A stretch of 35,891 nt of DNA from CAYNYF01 sp964401385 (lineage in GTDB: Bacteria > Planctomycetota > Phycisphaerae > SM23-33). Below, in pieces: positions 1 through 8,023 of this stretch. How positions within the stretch are numbered: position 1 is the stretch's first letter; each line of letters begins with the position of its first letter. The notes under the pieces were generated by a model, which worked only from the letters and a program-made list of their open reading frames with translations, was not told where the DNA came from and ran no database searches. The position numbers were made by a program, and so were the translations under genes. The stretch covers positions 1 to 35,891 of the forward strand of contig CAYNYF010000042.1 in NCBI GenBank assembly GCA_964401385.1, given 5' to 3'.

Positions 1-99
1 TGGGAGTCCAAACCCCTTGCCGCCTGAATCTACCTACAAACAAGGGATGCACCCGGCAGGGCGGATACAAGGGGGAATTTTGGGGCGGAGCGCTATCGG

Positions 100-117
100 C
101 CACGGCTTCAGCCGTGG
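100..117. repeat. REP-like palindrome CCACGGCT-AGCCGTGG
   Basis: A perfect inverted repeat has 8-base arms CCACGGCT and AGCCGTGG around a 2-base loop. It lies in non-coding DNA. The form resembles short extragenic palindromes that occur in many copies in GC-rich genomes. Only one copy of this exact sequence was noticed in the window. Confidence 0.55.
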
Positions 118-198
118 TGCTCTGGGCGATCCCCCCAGCCCGCAGGGCGTCCTTTCGAAAAAACGCCCTTCCGCGGTTCGCTTCAGCCCTGAAAAGGT

Positions 199-216
199 GG
201 GTCGCCGCGGCGACCC
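199..216. repeat. Palindrome GGGTCGCC-GGCGACCC, downstream of a minus-strand operon
   Basis: The 18 bases from 199 to 216 form a perfect palindrome. Flanking AAGGT and CTACC add further pairing. The arrangement AAGGTGGGT-(Y)GCC...GGC(R)ACC-TACC recurs at 24821-24843 and 26382-26404, each time just past the 3' end of a minus-strand gene or remnant. It may act as a terminator or mRNA 3'-end stabiliser. There is no clear T-run, so this role is inference. Confidence 0.55.
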
Positions 217-274
217 CTACCGCTGGCCTCCACCACGGCGCCGCCATAATCTCTCTGTCCGCCCGAGCGGTCGG

Positions 275-697
275 CTATTGCGACAGGTCCAGGGCCTTGA
301 CCTGTTTGTGCAGCTCGTCCAGCTTCTCCACCACCGCTCGGATTTCCTCGACGCTGACCTTGGGTCTGCCCTGCCTCGACGACAGGTCCAGCAGCGGCAG
401 CGCCTGGCTCCGATAGGCTTCGGCAAAGGCGTCGAGCGTCTGGAGGATTTGCTCCTGCCTGTCCCCGCCGAACTGCTTCTGGACGCGGAGCCGCGTCTCG
501 CCCAGGGCCCCGTCCATGGCGTCGAACAGGTTCCAGTCCGGCTCGTCGGTCTGGAGCCTGCTCTTGAGCCTTTCCCAAATCTCGTTCTGGCGGGCCAGCA
601 GGGTGCTGGCTTCGCTCATCCGCTTGATCTTGCCCTTGCAGCCGCCGAGCGCCGCCACGGCCGTGAACAACACCATAAGCCACGATGTCCAGCGCAT
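275..697 (-). CDS. Small predicted lipoprotein of unknown function
   Basis: This 140-residue protein starts with a short hydrophobic signal (MRWTSWLMVLFTAVAALGG) ending in a lipobox-like LGGC, so it is probably lipid-anchored with Cys20 as the first mature residue. The rest is charged and predicted mostly helical; the C-terminal half (EEIRAVVEKLDELHKQVKAL) looks like a coiled coil. I do not recognise a family. The start lies 12 bases after the stop of the pseudopilin gene on the same strand, so the two are probably one transcript. A strong palindrome sits about 60 bases past its stop. A role at the cell surface next to a pseudopilin is only inference from context. Confidence 0.75.
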   Translation of the reverse strand: MRWTSWLMVLFTAVAALGGCKGKIKRMSEASTLLARQNEIWERLKSRLQTDEPDWNLFDAMDGALGETRLRVQKQFGGDRQEQILQTLDAFAEAYRSQALPLLDLSSRQGRPKVSVEEIRAVVEKLDELHKQVKALDLSQ

Positions 698-709
698 GTG
701 TCTGACTCC

Positions 710-1762
710 CTACTTGGCCGCCTCCCCTTCGAACTGCATCTTGGGCAGGATGTGCCGCAGCGTGCCGAAGATCTCGTGGTAGTCGTTGTAGCTGACGGCA
801 TTGAAGCCGCTGGCCCCGGCGAAGTCGGCTTCGGTTGGTCTGTACATGGCGTCGGAGGCCACGTGCCCGTCGGCATAGAGGATGTTCGGACCCTCGGGGT
901 GGCGGCCGGCGTTCATCAGGAACCAGCCGTTGAAGTTGCGGGCGTTGGGCCCGACGTGCCAGCCGGGTAAGCCCGCGGCGGTTTGCTCGGGCAGGTCCCA
1001 GGAGTCCCAGCCCTCGGCCACCGTCTGGGGGTCCGCCACCTCCTCGGGGCTGACCGCCTGGGTGCCGTAGTGGTCGGCCTGGCCGCCGGGCAGGACGATC
1101 GGCCAGCCGATCCACCAGGTGTTGTCGTTTTGGTTGCAGGCGGGCGACGGCTGGAGGACGGGCGGCCAGCGGGACATGGTCCCGGGCACGCCGCAGCGCA
1201 GGGTGAAGTTCCACTGATACGCCATCGCCGCGCGGTGGAAATAAGGCATGACGTCGCTGATGCCGGTCAGGCCCCCGGCCCGCTCTTTCATCCACTCCCA
1301 CAACGCCAGCCAATCCAGCGACGGGCACATCACCCCGGGCACGACGTCATCCGGCTGCCAGTTGTAATACCAGATGCCGTAGCGCGTCGGGAAGTTGCCC
1401 TTGGTCCCCATCTCCTGGAGGATGGTGTAGAACTTCGGCCAGGCCTTGCCCCAGTTGATGGGCCCCCAATGCACGTTCGAAGGCACCCCGGGCGGGCCCG
1501 GATACAGTTGGTAGTCGTCATGCCCGGCGTACCCACTGCCCGTCCACTGGCCGCTCCAGGGGGCGAAGTGCGGGTATGCACGGGAGTGGGTGACGTAGAT
1601 GGCCAGGGCGTCCCCGTAGTTTTTCATCTGAGAGCGGCACGACGTCTTTCTGGCCAGCTCCCTGGCCCGCCCCAGCGTCGGCAGCAGCATCGCCACCAGC
1701 AGGGCGATGATCGACACCACCACCAACAATTCGATGAGTGTGAACGCCGCATTCTTGCGCAC
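710..1762 (-). CDS. Type II secretion-like pseudopilin with H-X9-DG C-terminal motif
   Basis: The 350-residue product opens with a class III prepilin signal. A short basic leader (VRKNAA) is followed by FTLIELLVVVSIIALLVAML, the prepilin cleavage/methylation motif, with Glu five residues after the cleavage site, and then a long hydrophobic helix. Near the C-terminus His is followed nine residues later by Asp-Gly (HPEGPNILYADG), the H-X9-DG signature of planctomycetal and related pseudopilins. The GTG at 1762 is chosen because it places the leader directly before the motif and has a purine-rich GGACAGGGGA upstream. Longer in-frame starts would add about 57 residues that would spoil the leader. 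The middle is rich in Trp, Tyr and Pro, like other members. It probably sits in the periplasm, anchored by its N-terminal helix; its substrate is unknown. It is first in a two-gene unit with the lipoprotein that follows. Confidence 0.88.
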   Translation of the reverse strand: MRKNAAFTLIELLVVVSIIALLVAMLLPTLGRARELARKTSCRSQMKNYGDALAIYVTHSRAYPHFAPWSGQWTGSGYAGHDDYQLYPGPPGVPSNVHWGPINWGKAWPKFYTILQEMGTKGNFPTRYGIWYYNWQPDDVVPGVMCPSLDWLALWEWMKERAGGLTGISDVMPYFHRAAMAYQWNFTLRCGVPGTMSRWPPVLQPSPACNQNDNTWWIGWPIVLPGGQADHYGTQAVSPEEVADPQTVAEGWDSWDLPEQTAAGLPGWHVGPNARNFNGWFLMNAGRHPEGPNILYADGHVASDAMYRPTEADFAGASGFNAVSYNDYHEIFGTLRHILPKMQFEGEAAK

Positions 1763-2109
1763 TTCCCCTGTCCTTTCTGACCTGCCGGCGAGAAGCCCAC
1801 CGCCGGTGAGATGGCTCCGCCGTCGTTCACGTCCAGGTCGAATTACGAAATGATGGCGTCCGTCTGGCGTTTCCGCTCGGCACAGGCGTCGCGCCAGCTC
1901 ATGCCCGAAGAAGGGCGCATGCCCAACGGCCACATCTTACAGCCAACGGGCCCGGCATGCAACCCCGGATTGCCGGGAGATTGCGTGCCAAGCGCAACGG
2001 CGGAACCCGCCGCCGGGGGCCGGGGGCTCGCCGGCGAATCGCTTGAACTTTCGGCCGGCTGGGGCGTCAATACTGGGGGGCATGGTGTAAGAACGAAAGG
2101 AGGTCGCTG
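1763..2109. other. Divergent intergenic region
   Basis: These 347 bases separate the minus-strand pseudopilin from the plus-strand ARPP-1-like gene, so promoters for both should lie here. Frames across it show no protein-like composition. A TTGAAC at 2043-2048 could be a -35 element for the rightward gene, but the candidate -10 (AATACT, 2069-2074) is 20 bases away, so no promoter is called. A strong ribosome-binding site (GAAAGGAGGTCG) precedes the ATG at 2110. Confidence 0.5.
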
Positions 2110-3249
2110 ATGCGCCTGTTAACGCTCGTGGGCTTGTGGGCGGGCCTGCTCCTGGTGCCGGCGGCGGCCCAGCAGGTGGAGCCGATCGCCCCGCCCGGCA
2201 ACGTCCTGACCCGCTACCTCGACCGGGCCAACATCCACCCGCCGGTCCGTCTCGGCCGGCTGACCATCTTTCCCATCAGCCTCGGCCGGACCCACCGCCT
2301 CGGCGGCGTGCTCACCATGGCCGGGGCCCTCAAGAGGGGGCTGCTGTCCATCCAGGAGCTGGACCCGCCCGACGTGCGCCGGGCGAACTTCGTCAACCGC
2401 TCCAAGAGCGAAACCATCTTCCTCATGGGCGGCGAGGTCATCACCGGCGGGCGGCAGAGCCGCACGCTGGCCTCCGACGCCCTGCTGGGGCTGAACTCGG
2501 CCGTGGTGCTGCCGCTGTACTGCGTGGAGAAGGGCAGGTGGGCGGGGAAGAAGGGATTCGCCGCCAACACCACGATGGCGCCGCTGGCGGTGCGGGCGGG
2601 GGCTGCCCGCGGGGCCGATCAGAAGGAAATCTGGTCCGAGGTCGCCCGCGCCAACCGCCGGCTGGGCTCGGCCACCGCCAGCGAGGACCTGGCCGCGGCC
2701 ATGGGCAAGCCCGAGAACGTCAAGCGTCTGGCCGATCTCCGCGGGCGGATCCTGCCGAAGCTGCCGTCTACCTGCGCGGGGCTGGTCCTCGCCCGGGGCG
2801 GAAGCATCCTCGCGGCCGACCTGTTCAACTCGGCCGAGCTGTTCGCCGGCATGCGCGACAAGGTGCTCAACAGCTACCTCAGCCAGTACGGCTGGGGCCG
2901 GCCTCGCGCCGTTGAGGGCGGGCGCTTCACCCCGCCCAGCCAGCAGGAGGTGCGGCGCTATCTCCACGGCTGCTACCGGGCCGGCTTCACCGCCGGGCCC
3001 AGCCGCGGGGTCGGGCGCATCTACCACGTCCGCGGGGCGAGATATGGTCAGACGTTGGTGTATGCAGGGGCGATCGTGCCCGTCCGGCCGCTGGAGCGCC
3101 GCCCGGTTAGGGACGGCGGGTACATGGTGCACACCGCCCTGCTGCCGGAGGTGGTGCCGGTCAGGCCGGTCTTGCCCGTGCCCCCGCGCCCGCCGATGCC
3201 CCGGCCGGTGCCTCGCCCGACGCCGCCGATGCCCTACCCGCGGCGGTGA
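2110..3249 (+). CDS. Exported ARPP-1-like domain protein with proline-rich tail
   Basis: The 379-residue protein has a cleavable-looking signal peptide (MRLLTLVGLWAGLLLVPAAA-QQ). Residues of about 45-275 match, by eye, the ARPP-1 domain (formerly DUF6569). The key segments are the early LGRLTIFPISL strand, then NRSKSETIFLMGGEVITGG followed by RQSRTL, and LPLYCVEKGRW. In this family these correspond to the conserved 'valuable property, hidden Cys-Val-Glu' core. The last 35 residues are almost all Pro, Arg, Val and Met, a low-complexity tail that may cross cell-wall material or bind partners. The molecular activity of the family is not established. An excellent Shine-Dalgarno sequence (AAAGGAGGTCG) precedes the ATG. 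The gene stands alone, divergent from the pseudopilin gene and upstream of a dead transposase. Confidence 0.72.
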   Translation: MRLLTLVGLWAGLLLVPAAAQQVEPIAPPGNVLTRYLDRANIHPPVRLGRLTIFPISLGRTHRLGGVLTMAGALKRGLLSIQELDPPDVRRANFVNRSKSETIFLMGGEVITGGRQSRTLASDALLGLNSAVVLPLYCVEKGRWAGKKGFAANTTMAPLAVRAGAARGADQKEIWSEVARANRRLGSATASEDLAAAMGKPENVKRLADLRGRILPKLPSTCAGLVLARGGSILAADLFNSAELFAGMRDKVLNSYLSQYGWGRPRAVEGGRFTPPSQQEVRRYLHGCYRAGFTAGPSRGVGRIYHVRGARYGQTLVYAGAIVPVRPLERRPVRDGGYMVHTALLPEVVPVRPVLPVPPRPPMPRPVPRPTPPMPYPRR

Positions 3250-3408
3250 GTACCTGAGAGGTGAGAGGTTAGCCCGGATGTTGCACGGCGGGCTCGCATC
3301 GGCGGTGGATGACCGCGACAGGGCAAGCTCTGGGCGGTGCGAAGGTCGCGGCCGGTCTGGGCGCAAACTGCCCCCTTTCCCCCAGGCGGCAACCGGGCTG
3401 TAAAGGGC

Positions 3409-3750
3409 TCACGTGGGCACCAGGGGCAGGCCGCGTAAGCGGTCCAGGATGCGAGTGAACAACGCCTGGAGGGGATAGCCGCTGGCCAGGTGCAGCACGA
3501 TCCGCCGCACCGAGCAGGTGATCCGAGCCCCGACCTGCCTGTCGGCAGACAGGTCTTCAAGAGCTTCAGCCGAATCGTGCCGGCCTGGGCCTTGGCCAGT
3601 TCGGTGCCGGTCAGCCCCAGACGCCGCATGGGAGGCGATAAACTGCTCCACGAACACCCCCGCCAGCCTCGCGAGCGTCTTCCGGTCGATGCGGTTCTCC
3701 AGCCGGCAGAGCGTCGATGGCGAAGCCAGGGGTTGCTCCGGATCGATACC
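3409..3750 (-). pseudogene. Remnant of an IS1380-family DDE transposase
   Basis: Three pieces in different minus-strand frames together resemble the two ends of an IS1380-type transposase. Reading leftwards from 3750, the first encodes IDPEQPLASPSTLCRLENR and then FVEQFIASH, like the N-terminal region. The frame then shifts to RRLGLTGTELAKAQAGTIRL-KLLK, and shifts again to GARITCSVRRIVLHLASGYP-LQALF, ending in a TGA at 3409-3411. Both latter segments match the family's C-terminus. About 250 residues, including most of the catalytic core, are missing between the first two pieces. The second shift is explained by a 20-22 base palindromic insertion (3533-3554). TTAGCCCGGATGTTGCACGG near 3270-3290 might be an IS end, but no matching partner end was found. 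The element cannot be active. Confidence 0.75.
3533..3554. repeat. Palindromic insertion inside the transposase remnant
   Basis: The 22 bases ACCTGCCTGTCGGCAGACAG plus GT form a near-perfect palindrome of the type ACCTGyCTGyCGrCAGrCAGGT. Removing 20 bases of it, on the minus strand after codons AAG ACC, brings the transposase frames KLLK and GARITC back into register. It therefore looks like an insertion of a small mobile palindrome rather than ancestral sequence. Confidence 0.65.
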
Positions 3751-4082
3751 GCCTTCGGCCGACCGACAAGGGGTGGGCGTTGCCGCTCGGGCGGCGCCGA
3801 CCTGTCAAAACTGGCGCGGCCGGAGTGGCCCGGATGCACCTTCTGGCAGACAACCGGCCGTCGCCGGCAGACGCATTCTTCTTTAACCCAATTCAGCTAA
3901 AGGACTTATTCTTCGCGGCACAAAGGTTGCTCGCAAGCCCTCCAAGGCGGCACTGGATTGCTGCGCCCGGCCGGCGTAGGGTCTTACGCTTCCGGCAGCG
4001 CAGTAGCGGCGCCGGCAGGTAATGTGCGAACCGCCGCAGCGACAAAGCGGCGACGCAGGGCAAGCGAAAGGAGAACAACACG
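3751..4082. other. Region upstream of groEL; no CIRCE seen
   Basis: No protein-like frame is visible. I looked for the HrcA operator CIRCE (TTAGCACTC-N9-GAGTGCTAA) and for sigma-32 style boxes and found neither. A TTAACC at about 3892 followed 17 bases later by TTATTC is too poor to call. A good ribosome-binding site, GAAAGGAGAA, precedes the groEL ATG at 4083. Confidence 0.45.
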
Positions 4083-5789
4083 ATGGCGGTCAAGCAATTG
4101 GCCTTCGATAGCGACGCCCGGTCGGCCTTGCTGGCAGGCGTGAACAAGGTCACCGACGCAGTCAAGAGCACGCTGGGACCCCGGGGACGAACGGCCGTGC
4201 TGGATAAGGGCTGGGGCGCCCCGACGGTCACCAAGGACGGGGTGACCGTCGCCGAGGAGATCGATCTGGCCGACGGGGCCGAGAACATGGGCGCCAAGCT
4301 GGTCAAGGAGGCGGCCTCCAAGACCTCCGACGCCGCCGGCGACGGCACCACCACCGCCACCGTGCTGGCCCAGGCGATCTTCTCCGAGGGCCTCCGGAAC
4401 GTTGCGGCGGGGGCCGACGCCATGGCGATGGCCCGCGGCATCCGGGCTGCCGCCGCCGAGGTCGACAAGGCCCTGGCGAAGATGTCGCGGCCGGTGGACA
4501 TCTCCAACCGAGCCGACATCGTCAACATCGCCGCCATTTCGGCCAACAACGACCAGGAGGTGGGCAAGATCATGGCCGACGCCTTCGAACGGGTCGGAAA
4601 GGACGGTGTGATCACCGTCGAGGAGGGCAAGGGAATCGACACCACCATGGACGTGGTCGAGGGAATGCAGTTCGACCGCGGCTATCTCAGCCCGCACTTC
4701 GCCACCGACGCCGAGTCCATGGTCTGCGAGCTGGAAAAGCCGCTTATCCTCATTCACGAGGAGAAGATCTCCAACGTCGGCAAGCTCATTCCGCTGCTGG
4801 AGAAGGTCTCCCGGGCGAAAAAGTCGCTACTGATAATCGCCGAGGACGTCGAGGGCGAGGCCCTGGCGACGCTGGTGGTCAACAAGCTTCGCGGCATCGT
4901 TTCCTGCTGTGCGGTCAAGGCCCCCGGCTACGGCGACCGGCGGAAGGCCATGATGACCGACATCGGCATTCTCACCAACGGGAAGATCTACACCAAGGAC
5001 CTGGGCATCGACCTGGAGAGCATCTCGCTGGCCGACCTGGGCCGGGCCAAGAAGGTCACCATCGACAACGACAACACGACCATGATCGAAGGTGTCGGCA
5101 AGAGCGCCGAAATCCAGGGCCGGATCAGCCAGATCAGGGATGAGATCGAAACCACCACCTCCGACTACGACCGGGAGAAGCTCCAGGAGCGTCTGGCCAA
5201 GCTGGCCGGCGGCGTGGCCCAGATCAACGTCGGGGCGGCCACCGAATCGGAGATGAAGGGAAAGAAGGCCCGCATCGAGGACGCCCTGCACGCCACGCGG
5301 GCGGCCATCGAGGAAGGCATCCTGCCCGGCGGGGGCGTGGCCCTGGTGCGGGTCAGGGAGGGCCTGAAAAAGCTGAAGCTGACCGGCGACGAGGCCACCG
5401 GCGCGACCATCGTCGCCCGGGCCCTGGCCGAGCCGCTGCGGCAGATCGTTACCAACGCCGGCGTGGAGCCGTCGGTGGCGCTGCGGAAGGTCGAGGTCGC
5501 CAAGGACCCCGACTTCGGGCTCAACGCCGAGACGCTCCGGTACGCCAACCTCATGAAAGACGGCGTGATCGACCCGGCCAAGGTGACGCGGACGGCACTG
5601 GTCAACGCCGTGTCGGTGGCGACGCTGCTGCTGACCTGCGATTGCGTGGTCACCGAAAAGCCCAAGGAAGCCGAAGAGGGCCCGCCCGGCATGCCCCCAG
5701 GCGGAATGCCCCCAGGCGGAATGGGCGCTGGCGGAATGGGCGGCATGGGCGGAATGGGGGGAATGGGGGGAATGGGCGGAATGATGTAA
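4083..5789 (+). CDS. groEL: Chaperonin GroEL (copy 1, with GGM tail)
   Basis: The 568-residue 60-kDa chaperonin subunit forms the ATP-driven folding chamber in the cytoplasm. All core motifs are visible: TLGPRGRTAVLDKGWGAPTV and TKDGVTV in the first equatorial segment, the nucleotide-binding AGDGTTTATVLA, the apical AEDVEGEALATLVVNKLRG used for GroES and substrate binding, and the ATPase Asp region EDALHATRAA followed by GGGVAL. It is longer than the usual 545 residues mainly because of a long C-terminal tail of GGMPPGGM and repeated GGM units ending in GGMM, the disordered tail that lines the ring cavity. It is first in a three-gene set with groES and a second groEL. This order is unusual, since groES normally comes first. 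The start has a good Shine-Dalgarno sequence and matches the family N-terminus. Confidence 0.97.
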   Translation: MAVKQLAFDSDARSALLAGVNKVTDAVKSTLGPRGRTAVLDKGWGAPTVTKDGVTVAEEIDLADGAENMGAKLVKEAASKTSDAAGDGTTTATVLAQAIFSEGLRNVAAGADAMAMARGIRAAAAEVDKALAKMSRPVDISNRADIVNIAAISANNDQEVGKIMADAFERVGKDGVITVEEGKGIDTTMDVVEGMQFDRGYLSPHFATDAESMVCELEKPLILIHEEKISNVGKLIPLLEKVSRAKKSLLIIAEDVEGEALATLVVNKLRGIVSCCAVKAPGYGDRRKAMMTDIGILTNGKIYTKDLGIDLESISLADLGRAKKVTIDNDNTTMIEGVGKSAEIQGRISQIRDEIETTTSDYDREKLQERLAKLAGGVAQINVGAATESEMKGKKARIEDALHATRAAIEEGILPGGGVALVRVREGLKKLKLTGDEATGATIVARALAEPLRQIVTNAGVEPSVALRKVEVAKDPDFGLNAETLRYANLMKDGVIDPAKVTRTALVNAVSVATLLLTCDCVVTEKPKEAEEGPPGMPPGGMPPGGMGAGGMGGMGGMGGMGGMGGMM

Positions 5790-5888
5790 ACGCCCGTTGG
5801 CGGTCTCCACTTGTCGAGGATTCGTTCGGTCGACTTGAGTAGAGATCCCAGACTCATCTGGACTCGAGAATAGAAGGAGCAAGTGACA

Positions 5889-6179
5889 ATGGCAGTGAAA
5901 CCGTTGGATGACCGGGTGTTGGTCAAGCAGTCCGAGGCGGAGGAGACCACCTCCGGCGGGATCGTCCTGCCGGACACCGCCAAGGAAAAGCCCCAGCGCG
6001 GCAAGGTCGTCGCCGTCGGCCTGGGCAAGCTGCTGGACAGCGGCGAGCGCGGCAAGCCGGGCCTGAAGAAAGGCAACGAAGTCTACTACGCCAAGTACGG
6101 CGGAACCGAGGTCAAGATTGACGGGGAAAACTACGTCATCCTGCGCGAGTCCGACGTGCTGGCCGTGATCGAGAAATAG
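5889..6179 (+). CDS. groES: Co-chaperonin GroES
   Basis: The 96-residue co-chaperonin forms the heptameric lid of GroEL. The sequence has the typical start MAVKPLDDRVLVK, the mobile loop EETTSGGIVLPDTAKEKP that docks on the GroEL apical domains, the GKVVAVG strand, and the end GENYVILRESDVLAVIEK. The ATG at 5889 is chosen because GAAGGAG lies nine bases upstream and the protein then begins like its relatives. An in-frame GTG at 5883 would add two residues and is too close to that site. It lies 99 bases after groEL copy 1 and about 120 before copy 2, so a single lid protein may serve both rings. Confidence 0.96.
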   Translation: MAVKPLDDRVLVKQSEAEETTSGGIVLPDTAKEKPQRGKVVAVGLGKLLDSGERGKPGLKKGNEVYYAKYGGTEVKIDGENYVILRESDVLAVIEK

Positions 6180-6223
6180 CGAACCGGTTGACTGGTGGAT
6201 CGGTTGATCGGGCCGAGGCGGCC

Positions 6224-6244
6224 GTCAGCGGAAGCGCCGCTGAC
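6224..6244 (+). promoter_or_regulatory. Hairpin between groES and groEL2
   Basis: A perfect 8-base-pair stem, GTCAGCGG and CCGCTGAC, with a 5-base loop lies in the 123-base gap between groES and the second groEL. It is not followed by a T-run, so it is unlikely to be a strong intrinsic terminator. It could mark an RNA processing or stabilising site that sets the ratio of the two chaperonins. The function is inference. Confidence 0.45.
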
Positions 6245-6302
6245 ACACGCCCGCCGGCCCGTGAACCCGGCAACCGGTTGGCCAACTTACGAGGAGCAAA
6301 CC

Positions 6303-7934
6303 ATGGCATCCAAGCAAATGCTTTACGACACCGACGCCCGGGCGGCCATGCTGGAAGGGGCTTCGGCGCTGGCCGCGGCGGTGAAGGTCACCCTCGGGCC
6401 GACGGGGCGGAACGTGCTGCTGCAAAAGTCCTTCGGCGGGCCCAAGGTCACCAAGGACGGCGTCAGCGTCAGCAAGGAAATCGAGCTGCCCCATCCCTTC
6501 GCCAACATGGGCGCCAAGCTGATCAACCAGGTGGCCTCGAAAACCTCCGACGTCGTCGGCGACGGCACCACCACGGCCGTGGTGCTGGCCGAAGAAATCA
6601 TGCGCGAGGGGCTCAAGAACGTCGCCGCCGGCGCCAGCCCGCTGGCGATGAAGCGCGGCATCGACATGGCCGTCGCCGCCGGCGTCAAGAGCATTGCCCA
6701 GCAGTCCCGCTCCGTCAAGGGCAGCGACGACCTCCGCAAAGTCGCCACCGTCTCGGCCAACTGGGACACGAAAATCGGCCAGATGATCGCCGAGGCCATC
6801 GAAAAGGTCGGCAAGGACGGCGTCATCACCGTCGAGGAGGGCAAGAGCACCGAGACGGAGCTGGAATTCGTCGAGGGCATGCAGTTCGACAAGGGCTATA
6901 TCTCCGCCTACTTCATGACCAACCCCAACACGCTGGCGTGCGTGCTGGAGGACCCGCTCATCCTCATCCACGAAAAGAAGATCTCCTCGGTCCGCGACAT
7001 GGTGCCGCTGCTGGAGAAGGTGAGTCAACTGGGCAAGCCCCTCCTGATCATCGCCGAGGACGTGGAAGGCGAAGCGCTGGCGATGCTGGTGGTCAACCGG
7101 CTGCGCGGCATCCTGAACGTCTGCGCGGTCAAGGCGCCGGCCTTCGGCGACCGCCGCAAGGCCATCCTGTCCGACATCGCCACCCTGACCGGCGGGGAGC
7201 TGATCAGCGAGGACCTGGGCGTCAAGCTGGAGAACATCGAGCCCAACATGCTCGGCAAGGCCCGGCGGGTGGTCGTGGACAAGGACACCGCCACCATTAT
7301 CGAAGGCGCCGGCAAGAAGTCCGAGATCGCCTCCCGCATCGAGACGGTTCGCCGCCAGATCGAAAAGACCACCTCCGACTACGACCGCGAGAAGCTCCAG
7401 GAGCGGCTGGCCAAGCTGACCGGCGGGGTGGCGGTCATCCGGGCCGGAGCCGCCACGGAAACCGGGATGAAGGAGCGCAAGGACCTGATCGACGACGCCA
7501 TGCACGCCACGCGTGCGGCCAGCGAGGAGGGCATCGTCGCCGGGGGCGGCGTGGTGTTCCTGCGTGCTCTCGAGGCGGTCGCCAAGGTGCGCGACCGCGC
7601 CGTCGGCGATGAGAAAATCGGCGTGGACATCGTCCTCAAGGCGATGCGCTACCCGACCAACCAGATCGTCGAGAACGCCGGCGGCGAGGGAGCCGTGGTC
7701 GTCGAGGAAATCCTCCAGCGCGGCAACAACATCGGCTACGACGCCGCCACGGACAAGTACGTCGACATGATCAAGGCCGGCATCATCGACCCGGCCAAGG
7801 TCAGCCGCACCGCCCTCCAGAACGCCGCCTCCATGGCCGGCCTGCTGCTGACCACCAACCTCATGGTGGCCGAGTACGACGAGAAGAAAGAGAAAGAGGG
7901 CGAAGAGGAGAAGGTCGCCGGCGCGGTGCGATAA
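6303..7934 (+). CDS. groEL2: Chaperonin GroEL (copy 2, charged tail)
   Basis: This 543-residue second chaperonin subunit has intact functional motifs: VTLGPTGRNVLLQKSFGGP, TKDGVSVSKEIEL, GDGTTTAVVLAEEIM, apical AEDVEGEALAMLVVNRLRG, DDAMHATRAA and AGGGVVF. It keeps normal length but lacks the Gly-Gly-Met tail of copy 1 and ends instead in the charged stretch EYDEKKEKEGEEEKVAGAVR. The two copies differ throughout, so this is not a recent duplication. Multiple, divergent GroELs are common in Planctomycetota; one is often specialised. The ATG at 6303 is preferred because it is preceded by GAGGAGCAAACC and gives the canonical start MASKQMLYD. A longer in-frame start would add 36 unrelated residues. 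Copy 2 may assemble into separate or mixed rings with GroES, which cannot be judged from sequence. Confidence 0.96.
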   Translation: MASKQMLYDTDARAAMLEGASALAAAVKVTLGPTGRNVLLQKSFGGPKVTKDGVSVSKEIELPHPFANMGAKLINQVASKTSDVVGDGTTTAVVLAEEIMREGLKNVAAGASPLAMKRGIDMAVAAGVKSIAQQSRSVKGSDDLRKVATVSANWDTKIGQMIAEAIEKVGKDGVITVEEGKSTETELEFVEGMQFDKGYISAYFMTNPNTLACVLEDPLILIHEKKISSVRDMVPLLEKVSQLGKPLLIIAEDVEGEALAMLVVNRLRGILNVCAVKAPAFGDRRKAILSDIATLTGGELISEDLGVKLENIEPNMLGKARRVVVDKDTATIIEGAGKKSEIASRIETVRRQIEKTTSDYDREKLQERLAKLTGGVAVIRAGAATETGMKERKDLIDDAMHATRAASEEGIVAGGGVVFLRALEAVAKVRDRAVGDEKIGVDIVLKAMRYPTNQIVENAGGEGAVVVEEILQRGNNIGYDAATDKYVDMIKAGIIDPAKVSRTALQNAASMAGLLLTTNLMVAEYDEKKEKEGEEEKVAGAVR

Positions 7935-8023
7935 GCCGGCTGCGGATTGCGGAATGCGAATTTCCGATTGACGGCAGAAAAACCCAGGGGCGCGGCGCCG
8001 TCGGGCTCAAGCGCCCCTGCTGC

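Larger units (their letters stand above)
1..274. other. Non-coding spacer with palindromes
   Basis: I see no convincing gene here. The stretch lies downstream of the minus-strand lipoprotein gene and contains at least two strong inverted repeats (100-117 and 199-216). A weaker one has arms GGGCGT at 145-150 and ACGCCC at 172-177. Open frames crossing it are arginine- and proline-rich, as expected of random GC-rich DNA. Confidence 0.6.

Noticed and set aside
183..1328. Alternate minus-strand frame across the pseudopilin and lipoprotein genes
   Set aside because: It is frame-shifted relative to both supported genes and is Arg, Gly and Pro rich without a recognisable domain.
3234..3839. A single intact gene across the IS1380 remnant
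   Set aside because: The 201-codon frame has only a short transposase-like segment. The remaining recognisable pieces are in two other frames, which shows a pseudogene.
3870..4082. CIRCE or sigma-32 site before groEL
   Set aside because: No TTAGCACTC/GAGTGCTAA dyad and no CTTGAA...CCCCAT-type pair was found. The best -35/-10 match is too weak to report.
4827..5882. Minus-strand frames opposite groEL copy 1
   Set aside because: They contain His-Ser-Ala repeats generated by the GGM codons on the other strand and match no protein family. The same holds for antisense frames over groEL2 (6225-7505) and dnaJ (8119-9399).
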